Of a stretch of DNA of 45,371 nt, positions 34,938 to 44,357 are shown in pieces; position 1 is the stretch's first letter; each line of letters begins with the position of its first letter. The translations under genes were made by a program, and so were the position numbers. The stretch spans positions 765,463 to 810,833 of the forward strand of contig NZ_CH672430.1 in NCBI RefSeq assembly GCF_000153025.1. Direction: 5' to 3'. The stretch is from Marinomonas sp. MED121 (GTDB lineage: Bacteria; Pseudomonadota; Gammaproteobacteria; Pseudomonadales; Marinomonadaceae). The notes under the pieces were generated by a model. That model saw nothing but the letters and a program-made list of their open reading frames with translations. It was not told the origin of the DNA and did no database searches.

Positions 34938-35225
34938 TTGAAACCTTTTAAAGTAACAGACCTACCAAAGCATATAACTTATCAAATGACTGTGATTCCA
35001 AGCGATGATGTAAGAGTCTCTGGCGCTCCAGATAAAACCCCATTCAATAAGCAAGAAGCAGCAGAAGTTCACTACCTAATCACCCGCTTTGCCAGCGCCA
35101 AGCGCCTAAAGCTTAAAAAGTCACTGGTCAAAGTGGCAGAAGTGATTCATGCAGAACTGCCAAAAGAGCAAAAAACTCAGATTGAAGCCATGAAATGGCT
35201 ACAGGCAAATTGGAGTAAATTTTAG
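34938..35225 (+). CDS. Small conserved-looking protein of unknown function
   Basis: 95 aa, starting at TTG 34938 with AGAGAG upstream. It is basic and mostly helical after residue 38 (NKQEAAEVHYLITRFASAKR, SLVKVAEVIHAEL, TQIEAMKWLQANW). No signal peptide or known motif. It ends before a terminator hairpin. Coding support comes from frame integrity, start context and terminator only. Confidence 0.55.
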   Translation: MKPFKVTDLPKHITYQMTVIPSDDVRVSGAPDKTPFNKQEAAEVHYLITRFASAKRLKLKKSLVKVAEVIHAELPKEQKTQIEAMKWLQANWSKF

Positions 35226-35255
35226 TTTTACATACCTATTTCTAACAGATACAAA

Positions 35256-35290
35256 AAAGCCGACATATGAAAATATATCGGCTTTATTTT
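35256..35290. terminator. Terminator between the small gene and glcB
   Basis: AAAGCCGA (35256-35263) pairs with TCGGCTTT (35278-35285), with an inner ATAT/ATAT extension, flanked by A- and T-runs. It may serve the plus-strand gene and the converging glcB. Confidence 0.65.
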
Positions 35291-35345
35291 GCTTTAGTGC
35301 CTCCTTCCTCGATAACAAGGAATTAGCACTAACTCATCACTTTTT

Positions 35346-37514
35346 CTATAGCGCTTTCTTATCAATTCTATAAGAATGTAATAATGGTTCAGTATAACCA
35401 GAAGGCTGAACTTCACCTTTAAAAACAAGATCACAAGCGGCTTTGAAAGCAATGCCATCAAAATTAGGTGCCATGTTGACATATTCGCTATCGCCAGCAT
35501 TTTGTCCATCAACAATCGCCGCCATACGCTTCATAGATTCCATCACTTGCTCTTCACTACAAACACCATGTGCTAACCAGTTAGCAAGGTGTTGAGATGA
35601 AATACGCAAAGTCGCTCTGTCTTCCATTAAGCCAACATTGTGAATGTCTGGCACTTTAGAACAACCAACACCAGCATCAATCCAACGCACAACATACCCT
35701 AGGATACCCTGAGCATTGTTGTCGATTTCAAATTGGATCTGCTCAGCAGTCAGTTCACTCGCATCAGCCATAAGCGGGATGCTTAGAATATCATCTAGGC
35801 TAGCGCGGCCTCGGCTTGAAAGTGCTTGTTGACGCTCAAAAACACTGACTTGATGGTAGTGAGTACTGTGCAAAGTCGCACCGTTTGGCGAAGGAACCCA
35901 AGCTGTGTTAGCACCCGATTTAGGGTGACCAATTTTTTGCTCTAGCATGGCAGCCATTTCATCTGGCATAGCCCACATACCTTTACCGATTTGTGATTTA
36001 CCTGGAAGGCCGCATTCGATACCTACATCAACGTTCCAATCTTCGTAAGCTTGAATCCAAGCTTGTTGCTTCATGGCAGATTTAGGCACAAAAGCACCAG
36101 CTTGCATAGAAGTATGGATTTCATCACCAGTACGATCAAGGAAACCTGTGTTGATGAAAACAACACGTTCAGAAGCGGCACGAATACATTCTTTTAAGTT
36201 AACAGTAGTACGACGCTCTTCGTCCATGATGCCAACTTTTAGCGTATTGCGAGCAAGACCAAGTGCCTCTTCAACACGGCCAAATAGCTCAACAGCGAAA
36301 GCCACTTCTTCAGGACCATGCATTTTTGGTTTAACAATGTTCACACTACCCGCACGGCTATTGGTTAGCGCATTAGTTTTGTTTACATCATGCATAGCAG
36401 CAAGCACAGTCACCATGGCATCCATGATACCTTCTGGCACTTCATTACCGTCTTTATCAAGGATCGCAGGGTTAGTCATTAGATGACCAACATTACGAAC
36501 AAACAACATACTACGGCCATGCAGTACAAGTTCAGCGCCATCAGCACCGGTGTAAACACGATCAGGGTTTAGGGTACGGGTTACGGTTTTACCATTTTTT
36601 TCAAATGACTCTTCCAAAGTCCCCTTCATTAGGCCTAACCAGTTTGAATAAACTTCAACTTTATCTTCTGCATCTACTGCAGCAACAGAGTCTTCACAGT
36701 CCATAATGGTTGTGATTGCAGCTTCTACGATTAGATCTTGAATGCCAGCAGAATCTGTTTGACCAACAACACCCTTTGCATCAATCAAGATCTCGATATG
36801 CAGGGCATTGTTCTTAAGCAAGATAGCGCTAGGTGCACTGGCTTCACCACGATAACCAATAAATTTTTCTGGCTGAGCCAAGCCCGTTGTCGTGCCATCA
36901 GCCAAAGTAACCACTAGCTGGCCATTTTCAACAACATAAGCTTGAGTACCAAGATGAGAACCATTTAGCAAAGGCGCTGCATTGTTTAGGTGATTACGAG
37001 CAAAAGCAATGACCTTGTTACCACGAGCAGGGTTATAACCTTTACCTTTTTCTGCACCACCTTCGTCAGAAATCGCATCTGTACCATAAAGAGCATCATA
37101 TAAGCTGCCCCAGCGACCGTTTGCAGCATTAAGGGCAAAACGCGCATTTTTAACAGGTACAACTAATTGAGGTCCTGCTTGTTCAGCAATCTCAACATCA
37201 ACATTAGCTGTGGTAATTTTGAAGTCAGGCCCTTCAGGAAGCAGGTAGCCAATGTCTTGTAAAAAGGCTTTATAGGCGACTGCATCATGGGTTTGACCCG
37301 CACGTTCTTTATGCCAAGCATCAATTTGTGCTTGTAAGCTTTCACGCTTCGCTAACAGATCTTTGTTTTTTGGTGCCAGATCAGTCAGAATGGCTTCGAA
37401 GCTAGCCCAAAATTGCTTCGTTTCAACACCTGTACCAGGTATGATTTTATCGTTCACTAGTTGCCAAAGGTTTTCGGCAATTTGTAAGCCACCTTCTTGA
37501 ATTCTTGCAGTCAT
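35346..37514 (-). CDS. glcB: Malate synthase G
   Basis: 722-aa monomeric enzyme that condenses glyoxylate and acetyl-CoA to malate. Signatures include [43 protein letters not shown] and [18 protein letters not shown], as in the G isoform. AAGGGG precedes ATG 37514. It lies opposite aceA across 584 bp, completing the glyoxylate shunt. Divergent rather than aceBA order suggests separate promoters under common control. Confidence 0.97.
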   Translation of the reverse strand: MTARIQEGGLQIAENLWQLVNDKIIPGTGVETKQFWASFEAILTDLAPKNKDLLAKRESLQAQIDAWHKERAGQTHDAVAYKAFLQDIGYLLPEGPDFKITTANVDVEIAEQAGPQLVVPVKNARFALNAANGRWGSLYDALYGTDAISDEGGAEKGKGYNPARGNKVIAFARNHLNNAAPLLNGSHLGTQAYVVENGQLVVTLADGTTTGLAQPEKFIGYRGEASAPSAILLKNNALHIEILIDAKGVVGQTDSAGIQDLIVEAAITTIMDCEDSVAAVDAEDKVEVYSNWLGLMKGTLEESFEKNGKTVTRTLNPDRVYTGADGAELVLHGRSMLFVRNVGHLMTNPAILDKDGNEVPEGIMDAMVTVLAAMHDVNKTNALTNSRAGSVNIVKPKMHGPEEVAFAVELFGRVEEALGLARNTLKVGIMDEERRTTVNLKECIRAASERVVFINTGFLDRTGDEIHTSMQAGAFVPKSAMKQQAWIQAYEDWNVDVGIECGLPGKSQIGKGMWAMPDEMAAMLEQKIGHPKSGANTAWVPSPNGATLHSTHYHQVSVFERQQALSSRGRASLDDILSIPLMADASELTAEQIQFEIDNNAQGILGYVVRWIDAGVGCSKVPDIHNVGLMEDRATLRISSQHLANWLAHGVCSEEQVMESMKRMAAIVDGQNAGDSEYVNMAPNFDGIAFKAACDLVFKGEVQPSGYTEPLLHSYRIDKKAL

Positions 37515-38098
37515 AAACCCCTTCCTAATCTTTAACTTTTTGTCTTACTAGTTTGCTCATTTAGCATGAGTTGATTGTATCAGAATTTCATTTTATGAAA
37601 CATATGTTACGAGTCGTTAACACTTATTCCTCACATTCATACAAATAATAAGATCATTCATACAAAAAATGGATATTTCAATTATCACTGACTAACTATA
37701 TTCACTTTTTTCACTAGGCAAAACTGTAATTTATTTTCATAAAATAGGATCAAACCTAGATAAAACCCATAAAAATGTACTAAAGCTACATATCACGCCT
37801 ATTTGGCAGGTTTTACATTGAATATAACTGGATATAAATATGCTCCTATTTTATTCAAAAAGCACATTCATATTCTAAATGATAACAATGCAGAATATAG
37901 ATTAGACTAATTCACGTTAAATTCTCTATGCTGTTTCACATGGTCAAGCAAGCGCCAAAACAAGCAAATGTTACTGACCAGATGAAAAGCTTAAAAAGAA
38001 ACTGAGTCCTTAAGTCCTTATTAAGCATCATCACAAAAACAAAATTTTAAAAAGCAGTGCTAACTAAGTAGTGCATCTGTCACCAGTGAGGAAGAAAC
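37515..38098. other. 584-bp divergent regulatory region between glcB and aceA
   Basis: Strongly AT-rich with no supported gene. It contains an inverted repeat TTTCAT/ATGAAA (37586-37600) close to glcB and a 12-bp direct repeat CATTCATACAAA at 37634-37645 and 37655-37666, 21 bp apart (two helix turns). A tandem AGTCCTTA pair lies near 38005-38020. The aceA SD is GAGGAAG. No known operator was identified. Confidence 0.55.
37586..37666. promoter_or_regulatory. Inverted and direct repeats upstream of glcB
   Basis: A TTTCAT-3-ATGAAA dyad at 37586-37600, then two identical 12-mers with centres 21 bp apart at 37634-37666, lying 72-152 nt upstream of glcB. They would place bound proteins on one DNA face. 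The regulator is unknown. Confidence 0.35.
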
Positions 38099-39694
38099 AT
38101 GTCAAACTATAAAAGCGATATCGACACTACCGCTAGCCTAATCGCATCTCAAGGTGCGCCATGGAATGCTATTAACCCTGAGTTTGCCGCTCGCATGCGT
38201 GCTCAAAACCAATTTAAAACTGGCCTAGACATTGCCCGTTATACTGCAAAAATTATGCGTGCAGATATGGAGCGTTATGATGGCGACTCTTCACAGTACA
38301 CTCAGTCTCTAGGTTGCTGGCACGGTTTTATCGGCCAACAAAAAATGATCTCTATTAAAAAGCATTTTAATAGCACTGATCGCCGCTACCTTTACCTTTC
38401 AGGCTGGATGGTTGCTGCACTTCGCTCTGAGTTTGGTCCACTTCCTGACCAATCTATGCACGAGAAAACCTCTGTATCTGGTTTGATCGAAGAGCTATAC
38501 ACCTTCCTTCGTCAAGCAGACGCTCGTGAACTAGGTGAATTATTCCGTAGCTTGGATGCCGCTCGTGATGCTGGCGATAATGCTGCAGAAGATAAAGTAC
38601 AAGCGGAAATCGACAACTACCAAACTCATATCGTGCCTATCATTGCTGATATCGATGCAGGTTTTGGTAACGAAGAAGCGACTTACTTACTTGCAAAACA
38701 AATGATCGAAGCGGGTGCTTGCTGCATCCAGATCGAAAACCAAGTATCTGACGAAAAACAATGTGGTCACCAAGACGGTAAAGTAACTGTGCCACATGAA
38801 GACTTCTTAGCGAAAATTCGTGCGGTTCGTTACGCTTTCCTAGAACTAGGTATTGAAGACGGTGTCATCGTTGCACGTACTGACTCTTTGGGTGCAGGCC
38901 TAACTAAGCAGATCGCAGTAACAGCGGCTGAAGGTGACCTAGGTGATCAATACAACAGCTTCCTAGATGTGGAAGAAGTTGATGCAAGCAACATGAAAAA
39001 TGGTGATGTACTGCTTAACCAAAAAGGCAAGCTAGTTCGTCCTAAGCGTCTTCCTAGTAACTTGTTCCAGTTCAAAAAAGGTTCTGGCGAAGACCGCGTA
39101 GTACTAGACTGTATTACTTCTCTACAAAATGGTGCTGATCTACTTTGGATCGAAACCGAGAAACCACACGTACAGCAGATTGCTAACATGGTTAACCGTA
39201 TTCGTGAAGTTGTGCCAAATGCGAAGCTTGTTTACAACAACTCGCCATCTTTCAACTGGACACTAAACTTCCGTCAGCAAACATTTGATGCTTGGACAGA
39301 AGCAGGTAAAGACGTATCTGCTTACGATCGTGCCAACCTAATGTCTGTTGAATACGATGCAACTGATCTAGCAGCAGAAGCAGATGAACGTATCCGTACT
39401 TTCCAAGCTGATGCAGCGCGTGAAGCGGGTATCTTCCACCACCTAATCACCTTGCCGACTTACCACACAGCTGCATTGTCTACTGACAATCTTGCGAAAG
39501 AATACTTCGGTGAACAAGGCATGCTAGGTTATGTGAAAGGTGTACAGCGTCAAGAAATCCGCCAAGGTATCGCTTGTGTGAAACACCAAGCAATGGCTGG
39601 CTCAAACATGGGTGATGATCACAAAGAGTACTTCTCTGGTGATGCCGCGCTGAAAGCGTCTGGTAAAGACAACACCATGAACCAATTTGGTTAA
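38099..39694 (+). CDS. aceA: Isocitrate lyase (long form)
   Basis: 531-aa enzyme splitting isocitrate into glyoxylate and succinate. The active-site motif is EKQCGHQDGKV with C222, in place of the KKCGH of the 430-residue class; this and the length match the long ICL type of Pseudomonas and Acinetobacter. IADIDAGFGNEEATY and VIVARTDSLGAG supply metal and substrate residues. The codon choice looks more uniform than in its neighbours, as expected of a highly expressed gene. A strong terminator follows. Confidence 0.96.
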   Translation: MSNYKSDIDTTASLIASQGAPWNAINPEFAARMRAQNQFKTGLDIARYTAKIMRADMERYDGDSSQYTQSLGCWHGFIGQQKMISIKKHFNSTDRRYLYLSGWMVAALRSEFGPLPDQSMHEKTSVSGLIEELYTFLRQADARELGELFRSLDAARDAGDNAAEDKVQAEIDNYQTHIVPIIADIDAGFGNEEATYLLAKQMIEAGACCIQIENQVSDEKQCGHQDGKVTVPHEDFLAKIRAVRYAFLELGIEDGVIVARTDSLGAGLTKQIAVTAAEGDLGDQYNSFLDVEEVDASNMKNGDVLLNQKGKLVRPKRLPSNLFQFKKGSGEDRVVLDCITSLQNGADLLWIETEKPHVQQIANMVNRIREVVPNAKLVYNNSPSFNWTLNFRQQTFDAWTEAGKDVSAYDRANLMSVEYDATDLAAEADERIRTFQADAAREAGIFHHLITLPTYHTAALSTDNLAKEYFGEQGMLGYVKGVQRQEIRQGIACVKHQAMAGSNMGDDHKEYFSGDAALKASGKDNTMNQFG

Positions 39695-39760
39695 TTCTCT
39701 GCCTCCCCGCACTAGAGCTGATTGACATAGGCTCGAAAAAAGAGAGTTACCAAAACCCTG

Positions 39761-39799
39761 AAAAGAGACTGGCTATCATAAGTCCAGTCTCTTTTTTTT
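39761..39799 (+). terminator. Rho-independent terminator after aceA
   Basis: A 12-bp stem (39761-39772 with 39784-39795) and an 11-nt loop lead into a run of eight T residues. Confidence 0.92.
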
Positions 39800-39868
39800 G
39801 CCTTTAACCTCCGATTAAAAGATCAAGCCCTACCTATGAGTTTTGTCCTGATAAATCAAACAATGTTA

Positions 39869-40288
39869 TCAGTCACTCGCCAAAGCGTCCCACCAGTCGT
39901 AAACATACAAAGCAAGATAGATAGGCAAAAGCGCCCAAATAAGAGGATCATCCCAGAAGGAAAAAGTGGTTCCGATTGCCGCTATGGCAAGCACCATAAG
40001 TTCGGTGACACCGACAAATAAAAGAAACTTAGTGATATGAACAAAATAACGCTGAATGGTATGAGCTAACTTAGTCTTTTGGTAGGTTGCTTCAAAAACA
40101 CCAATAATACCTGCTGCCATTAACAAACCTATCACAGTCAAAATAGATGACTGATTCGATTTATCCATTTCAGCCATACTCTCAAAGGTATTTAAAAACA
40201 AAATAGGGGCGACCAGCCCCAGTAAAATACCTTGTTTAATCGCTACTTCTAAATAGAATTTAGGTAAATAGAACTTAGGTTTTTCCAT
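39869..40288 (-). CDS. Small integral membrane protein, unknown function
   Basis: 139 aa with four likely membrane segments: about 18-33 (GILLGLVAPILFL), 48-66 (SILTVIGLLMAAGIIGVFEA), 85-106 (ITKFLLFVGVTELMVLAIAA) and 112-132 (DPLIWALLPIYLALYVYDWW). The basic N terminus (MEKPKFYLPKFYLEV) suggests a cytoplasmic start. GGAG lies about 11 nt before ATG 40288. I do not recognise the family. It follows the agmatine region but is separated by a hairpin and a palindrome, so may be a separate unit. Confidence 0.7.
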   Translation of the reverse strand: MEKPKFYLPKFYLEVAIKQGILLGLVAPILFLNTFESMAEMDKSNQSSILTVIGLLMAAGIIGVFEATYQKTKLAHTIQRYFVHITKFLLFVGVTELMVLAIAAIGTTFSFWDDPLIWALLPIYLALYVYDWWDALASD

Positions 40289-40339
40289 TTATAATCAATC
40301 TCCTGAGCTTTTTAACTTTCTTTCAAGTTTCATTTAAGA

Positions 40340-40355
40340 TTTCGCTTAAGCGAAA
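40340..40355. promoter_or_regulatory. Perfect 16-bp palindrome
   Basis: TTTCGCTTAAGCGAAA is perfectly self-complementary, 52 nt upstream of the membrane-protein start, between it and the amidohydrolase stop. It could be an operator. No further support. Confidence 0.3.
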
Positions 40356-40392
40356 GGCTGCACTCAATTTATGCAAAACTGAGTACAGCCTT
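40354..40392 (-). terminator. Possible terminator after the amidohydrolase
   Basis: A 13-bp stem with one mismatch (40354-40366 with 40380-40392) begins just after the amidohydrolase stop on the minus strand. The T-run is short (CCTTTCG). Confidence 0.45.
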
Positions 40393-40398
40393 AAACGA

Positions 40399-42072
40399 TT
40401 AATTATCAGAACCAAAGACAAACTTACCTTGTAGCATTGTCATCAGAATTTCAGTGTCAGCTATCTTGTTAACCCGCATTTGGGTTATATCTTTTTCTAA
40501 AATGGCAAAGTCTGCGGATTTTCCCACCTCAATAGAGCCAGTCACCTCTTGCAGACCTAGGCTGTAAGCCGCATTAATGGTGTAGGCATCAATGGCACTT
40601 TCAACATCAGGTAGGCCAGTTTTCCCCATGATGACACTGTTCGCGATACCAACTAAGGGATTAATATCGTGCACGTTCCAATCACTACTTAAGGTGACAT
40701 TAGCTTTGGTGTCATAAATGGCCCTTAAATTCATCAAGGCTTTCGTGCGCTTTGCCCCTAAGAAAGCTTCTGCCCATTGATGATCATGATAAGCCACATA
40801 ATCCGAACCCACCTGAAAATCAGCGGTTATATCTAGCTCTTCAAAGCGAGGTACATCCTTTTTATCCACCAGCTCCACATGGGTTAAGGTATAAGGTTTG
40901 CTAGAACCAAGATCTCGCATGGCCTCAATTGCATTAATCGACTCCTGTACGGCACCATCACCAATCGCATGAATATGCGCACTAAAGCCAATTTTATCTA
41001 GCTCACTCAACCAAGCTTTCATTTTTTGAGGCGGTATATAGTTAATGCCACGGGGCTCATCAGGAATATAAGTGTCGAAATAAGGTGTTAGCATTTTCGC
41101 TGTACCATTGATAAAAATACCATCACTGTACATCTTCACCTGATCGACCAATAACAGATCCTTCTCTTGTCGAGATTGAATAGTCGATAGATAAGTTAAC
41201 TGCTCCGCCATTGGGTCAGTAGGGTAAATCCAAGGCCTTAAAGACACACGAGCGGTTAAATCTCCCTCTTTCTGTGCTTCTTGCCACACTTCATACCAAC
41301 CCCGTTTCCAATATAAACGACCATCGCCAATCGTAGTAATACCATGGGCTGCAGCCTCTTCAAGACCGACCATCAAGCCATCATAACTTTGATCAAACTG
41401 ATTACTTAAGCTATTCCAAGCCATTTCCATCACAATATCACCAGCGTTATCCATCAGAATGCCATTCAGCTCCCCTGTTTCTTCATCCTTTAGAATTTTC
41501 CCCCCTTGAGGCTCTGGTGAGTATTTAGTAATGCCAGCTTGCTTTAATGCAACTGAGTTAACCCACATAGAATGAGACGTTTGCTCCATTAATACGACAG
41601 GCTGATCAGGGAAAATTTTATCTATCACTTCTAACGGCGTATAAGGCCCTCTTTCTAATAACAAGGCATCAATAGAAAACCCATAACCCGTTAACCATTC
41701 ATTCGGCTTGGCATTTCGACGACAAGCTTTTAAGTAACGAACTTGCTCTTTCAAGCTACCATCCATGCTTAACTCACAACTACCACCCGCTTCAGACGCG
41801 GCTTCAAACACATGATTGTGATTATCGATAAAGCCCGGCATCACAAATGCTGCTTGCAAATCCACAAGCTCAGTTGCTGATGACTGGTAATCAAGAGCAT
41901 CAGCTTGATTACCTATATAGAGAATCTCACCATTTGCCACGACAATTGCATCCGCCTTATCGTGACCATAAATAATGCCATTGGTAAGAATCATATCCGC
42001 TTGCCCAAACGCAAAAGTGCTTGCACTTATCGCCAAGCCAGTTACTAAAGCGGGAGAAAAAATTGGTTTCAT
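40399..42072 (-). CDS. Periplasmic YtcJ-like amidohydrolase
   Basis: 557-aa metal-dependent hydrolase. A signal peptide (residues 1-23, ending AFGQ) precedes the amidohydrolase-3 domain: GFIDNHNHVFEA (HxH metal motif), LNGILMDNAGD, HIHAIGDGAVQ, LTHVELVDK and SSDWNVHDINPL. ATG 42072 is chosen for GGAAG 6 nt upstream and the signal peptide; 42108 lies upstream. Family members hydrolyse N-acyl or cyclic amides; the agmatine/polyamine setting suggests an acyl- or carbamoyl-amine substrate, but this is an inference. It follows aguB across 168 nt with a hairpin. Confidence 0.85.
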   Translation of the reverse strand: MKPIFSPALVTGLAISASTFAFGQADMILTNGIIYGHDKADAIVVANGEILYIGNQADALDYQSSATELVDLQAAFVMPGFIDNHNHVFEAASEAGGSCELSMDGSLKEQVRYLKACRRNAKPNEWLTGYGFSIDALLLERGPYTPLEVIDKIFPDQPVVLMEQTSHSMWVNSVALKQAGITKYSPEPQGGKILKDEETGELNGILMDNAGDIVMEMAWNSLSNQFDQSYDGLMVGLEEAAAHGITTIGDGRLYWKRGWYEVWQEAQKEGDLTARVSLRPWIYPTDPMAEQLTYLSTIQSRQEKDLLLVDQVKMYSDGIFINGTAKMLTPYFDTYIPDEPRGINYIPPQKMKAWLSELDKIGFSAHIHAIGDGAVQESINAIEAMRDLGSSKPYTLTHVELVDKKDVPRFEELDITADFQVGSDYVAYHDHQWAEAFLGAKRTKALMNLRAIYDTKANVTLSSDWNVHDINPLVGIANSVIMGKTGLPDVESAIDAYTINAAYSLGLQEVTGSIEVGKSADFAILEKDITQMRVNKIADTEILMTMLQGKFVFGSDN

Positions 42073-42183
42073 CGTATCTTCCTTCGTATTTCTTATGATG
42101 AACATCAAAGCTAATTAAGTATTCAATTAAGTATATCCCAGTAAATTTTAGTGATAAAAATACTCAGCATTCGATTTTTGATA

Positions 42184-42211
42184 GCGCAGCTAAAGGCTAG
42201 AAAAGCTGCGC
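42184..42211 (-). terminator. Intercistronic hairpin after aguB
   Basis: An 8-bp perfect stem GCGCAGCT/AGCTGCGC (42184-42191, 42204-42211) lies between aguB and the amidohydrolase gene. The T-run is weak, so partial termination or mRNA stabilising is possible. Confidence 0.4.
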
Positions 42212-42240
42212 CCATTTTGTAAGCTAATCGTTAGGGTTAA

Positions 42241-43113
42241 TTAAACGCCCACCGCCGACAAACGGTTAATCGCGGTATATTGGCTTGGACGTCTATCTCT
42301 AAATATCCCCCAAGTACGTCGATACTCTTGGGCTTCATCAAGATCAAAGCTAGCACAGATAACCGCTTCGGATGTTTGATCCGCTTCCTCTATCTTTTTC
42401 CCTGTATAGTCAGCAATAAAGGAAGACCCATAAAAGGTCATACTAGAATCAGAAGTCGTTTCTTCTCCGATTCGATTAGAAGCAATCACGGGCACCATGT
42501 TTGCAGCGGCGTGCCCTTGCATCACTTGCTGCCAATGCTCTCGACTATCTAGATTTGCATCACTGGGTTCGCTTCCTATCGCCGTGGGATAAAAAAGCAT
42601 TTCCGCCCCTTTTAACACCATAGAACGTGCGGACTCAGGGAACCATTGATCCCAACAAATCGCCACACCGATATCGGCATAACGTGTTTTTGCAACCTGA
42701 AAGCCTGTATCACCTGGGCTAAAATAATATTTTTCGTAATAACCCACAGCATCAGGAATATGTACTTTACGATAATGGCTCACAATGGCGCCATCCGCAT
42801 CTAGCACCACAATAGAGTTAAAATAGTTATTACCATCAATCTCAAAAAATGAGATGGGTAGCGCCACTTCAAGCTCTCTTGCTAACCCTTGAAAGTGTTC
42901 AATAAATTTATTGCCATTAAGTGGTTTAGCGAGCTTAAAGTGCTTAGCATCTACTTCTTGGCAAAAATAAGGGGTTTCAAATAATTCCTGCAATAAAATG
43001 ATTTGAGCCCCTTGTTGATGAGCCTTTCTGACTTGCTCTTCAGCTCGCTGAATATTGTTAGCGGTATCCCATGTACAGACCATTTGAGTCGCAGCGACTT
43101 TAATATTTCTCAT
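42241..43113 (-). CDS. aguB: N-carbamoylputrescine amidase
   Basis: 290-aa nitrilase-superfamily enzyme hydrolysing N-carbamoylputrescine to putrescine, CO2 and ammonia, the second step of the agmatine deiminase route. The catalytic triad is E43 (LLQELFETPYF), K116 (YRKVHIP) and C153 (VAICWDQWFPE). DPRxxxxYxxx-type end fits AguB. AAGGAAAAAGC precedes ATG 43113. Lies in the same strand run as aguA. Confidence 0.94.
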   Translation of the reverse strand: MRNIKVAATQMVCTWDTANNIQRAEEQVRKAHQQGAQIILLQELFETPYFCQEVDAKHFKLAKPLNGNKFIEHFQGLARELEVALPISFFEIDGNNYFNSIVVLDADGAIVSHYRKVHIPDAVGYYEKYYFSPGDTGFQVAKTRYADIGVAICWDQWFPESARSMVLKGAEMLFYPTAIGSEPSDANLDSREHWQQVMQGHAAANMVPVIASNRIGEETTSDSSMTFYGSSFIADYTGKKIEEADQTSEAVICASFDLDEAQEYRRTWGIFRDRRPSQYTAINRLSAVGV

Positions 43114-43143
43114 GCTTTTTCCTTAATAAATTAGTTTTTAAGA

Positions 43144-43201
43144 CACACCCCTTTGCGCTCATCAAGAGCACAAAGGATCAGGGTGTGAACAAAGGGGTGT
43201 G
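43144..43201 (-). other. Long intercistronic hairpin between the binding-protein gene and aguB
   Basis: CACACCCCTTTG (43144-43155) and CAAAGGGGTGTG (43190-43201) form a perfect 12-bp stem, with a nested GCTC/GAGC stem (43157-43169). It begins 10 nt after the binding-protein stop. There is no T-run, so it may protect the upstream message from 3' decay and raise binding-protein yield, a common arrangement for SBP genes. Confidence 0.5.
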
Positions 43202-43211
43202 ATTAAATTTT

Positions 43212-44318
43212 TTACGTGCCTGCTTTGATGCGATTCCACATGCGACGCAGTTTTTTCTCAAATGAAGGAGTAAAGTTCGGCAAAGGAACCAATCGGTTTT
43301 TGATTGACTCTGGAGGATAAATTCCAGGGTTCTCGACCAGTGAAGATTCTAGATATGACACAGAGGCAGAGTAGCCATTAGCAAACCTCACAAGGTTACT
43401 AATGCCGGCCATAATCTCACCTTCCATTAAATGATCTAACAATAAATGTGCGTTATCTGGATTAGGTGCATCGACGGGAATGCCCATGGCATCAAACCAT
43501 AAGGTCGCACCTTCTTTTGGAATGACATAATTTAGCTTAATGCCATTACCCGCTTGATCCGCTGTATCTTGGACCATAAAAATACTGCCGTTATAGCCAA
43601 CAGCTAAACATGACTCACCACTTGCCAAGTTTGTCATATACATGGAATTACTGAAGGATCGAATATAGGGCCTGATCTTTTTGAGGTGACTTTCAACAAG
43701 CTTCAAATTAGCAGAACTCGCTTCGTTTATATCCTTACCTAAGTAGAGTAAGGTCGCCACATAAAGCTCTTCAACATCATCTAAAAGCATGACACCACAA
43801 TCAGCCAATTTAGAAACATTATCTGGATTTAGCAATAATCCCCAACCGTCTTTTACCGCATGAGGTAAGCGCTGATTAACCTCATTTACATTATAACCAA
43901 GCCCTGTGGTTCCCCACATGTAAGGCAAGGCATACAGGTTGCCATTGTCGAAGTTTTCAATCCAACCCAGTATTTGCGGATCAATATTTTGATAGTTTGT
44001 TAGCTTAGATTTATCTAACTTCTGAAAAGCGCCCGCTTTAATCTGACGTTTTAAACGCCTTGATGCATCTGACATCACCACATCATAACCACTGGCACCT
44101 GTTAACAGCTTGGTTTCAACCGTATCGACAGAGTCAAATAGGTCATATTGTATTTTTACACCTGTTTTTTGAGTAAAACTCTCTAATGCTTCTTCCGTGA
44201 TATAGTCATTCCAATTATAAAAATTCACACTTTTATTGACTTCATCTTGCCCATAACTGGGTGTGGAGAGGCACACCAAAGGAATGAATGAGCTCATTAA
44301 GAATCGATTAATTTTCAT
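43212..44318 (-). CDS. PotF/PotD-type polyamine-binding periplasmic protein
   Basis: 368-aa solute-binding protein with a signal peptide (ending PSYGQ). VNFYNWNDYITEEALESF, YDLFDSVDTVETKLLTGASG, YDVVMSD and ALPYMWGTTGLGYNV match the PotF/PotD family, which bind putrescine or spermidine with aromatic and acidic residues. No potG/H/I transporter genes are in view, so the permease must lie elsewhere or left of the window's limits on this strand it does not. Placement between aguA and aguB suggests agmatine or putrescine uptake. ATG 44318 has AGG upstream. Confidence 0.9.
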   Translation of the reverse strand: MKINRFLMSSFIPLVCLSTPSYGQDEVNKSVNFYNWNDYITEEALESFTQKTGVKIQYDLFDSVDTVETKLLTGASGYDVVMSDASRRLKRQIKAGAFQKLDKSKLTNYQNIDPQILGWIENFDNGNLYALPYMWGTTGLGYNVNEVNQRLPHAVKDGWGLLLNPDNVSKLADCGVMLLDDVEELYVATLLYLGKDINEASSANLKLVESHLKKIRPYIRSFSNSMYMTNLASGESCLAVGYNGSIFMVQDTADQAGNGIKLNYVIPKEGATLWFDAMGIPVDAPNPDNAHLLLDHLMEGEIMAGISNLVRFANGYSASVSYLESSLVENPGIYPPESIKNRLVPLPNFTPSFEKKLRRMWNRIKAGT

Positions 44319-44357
44319 GCTAGTTACCTACTATTGTTATTGTTAAAGGCGTACTTA

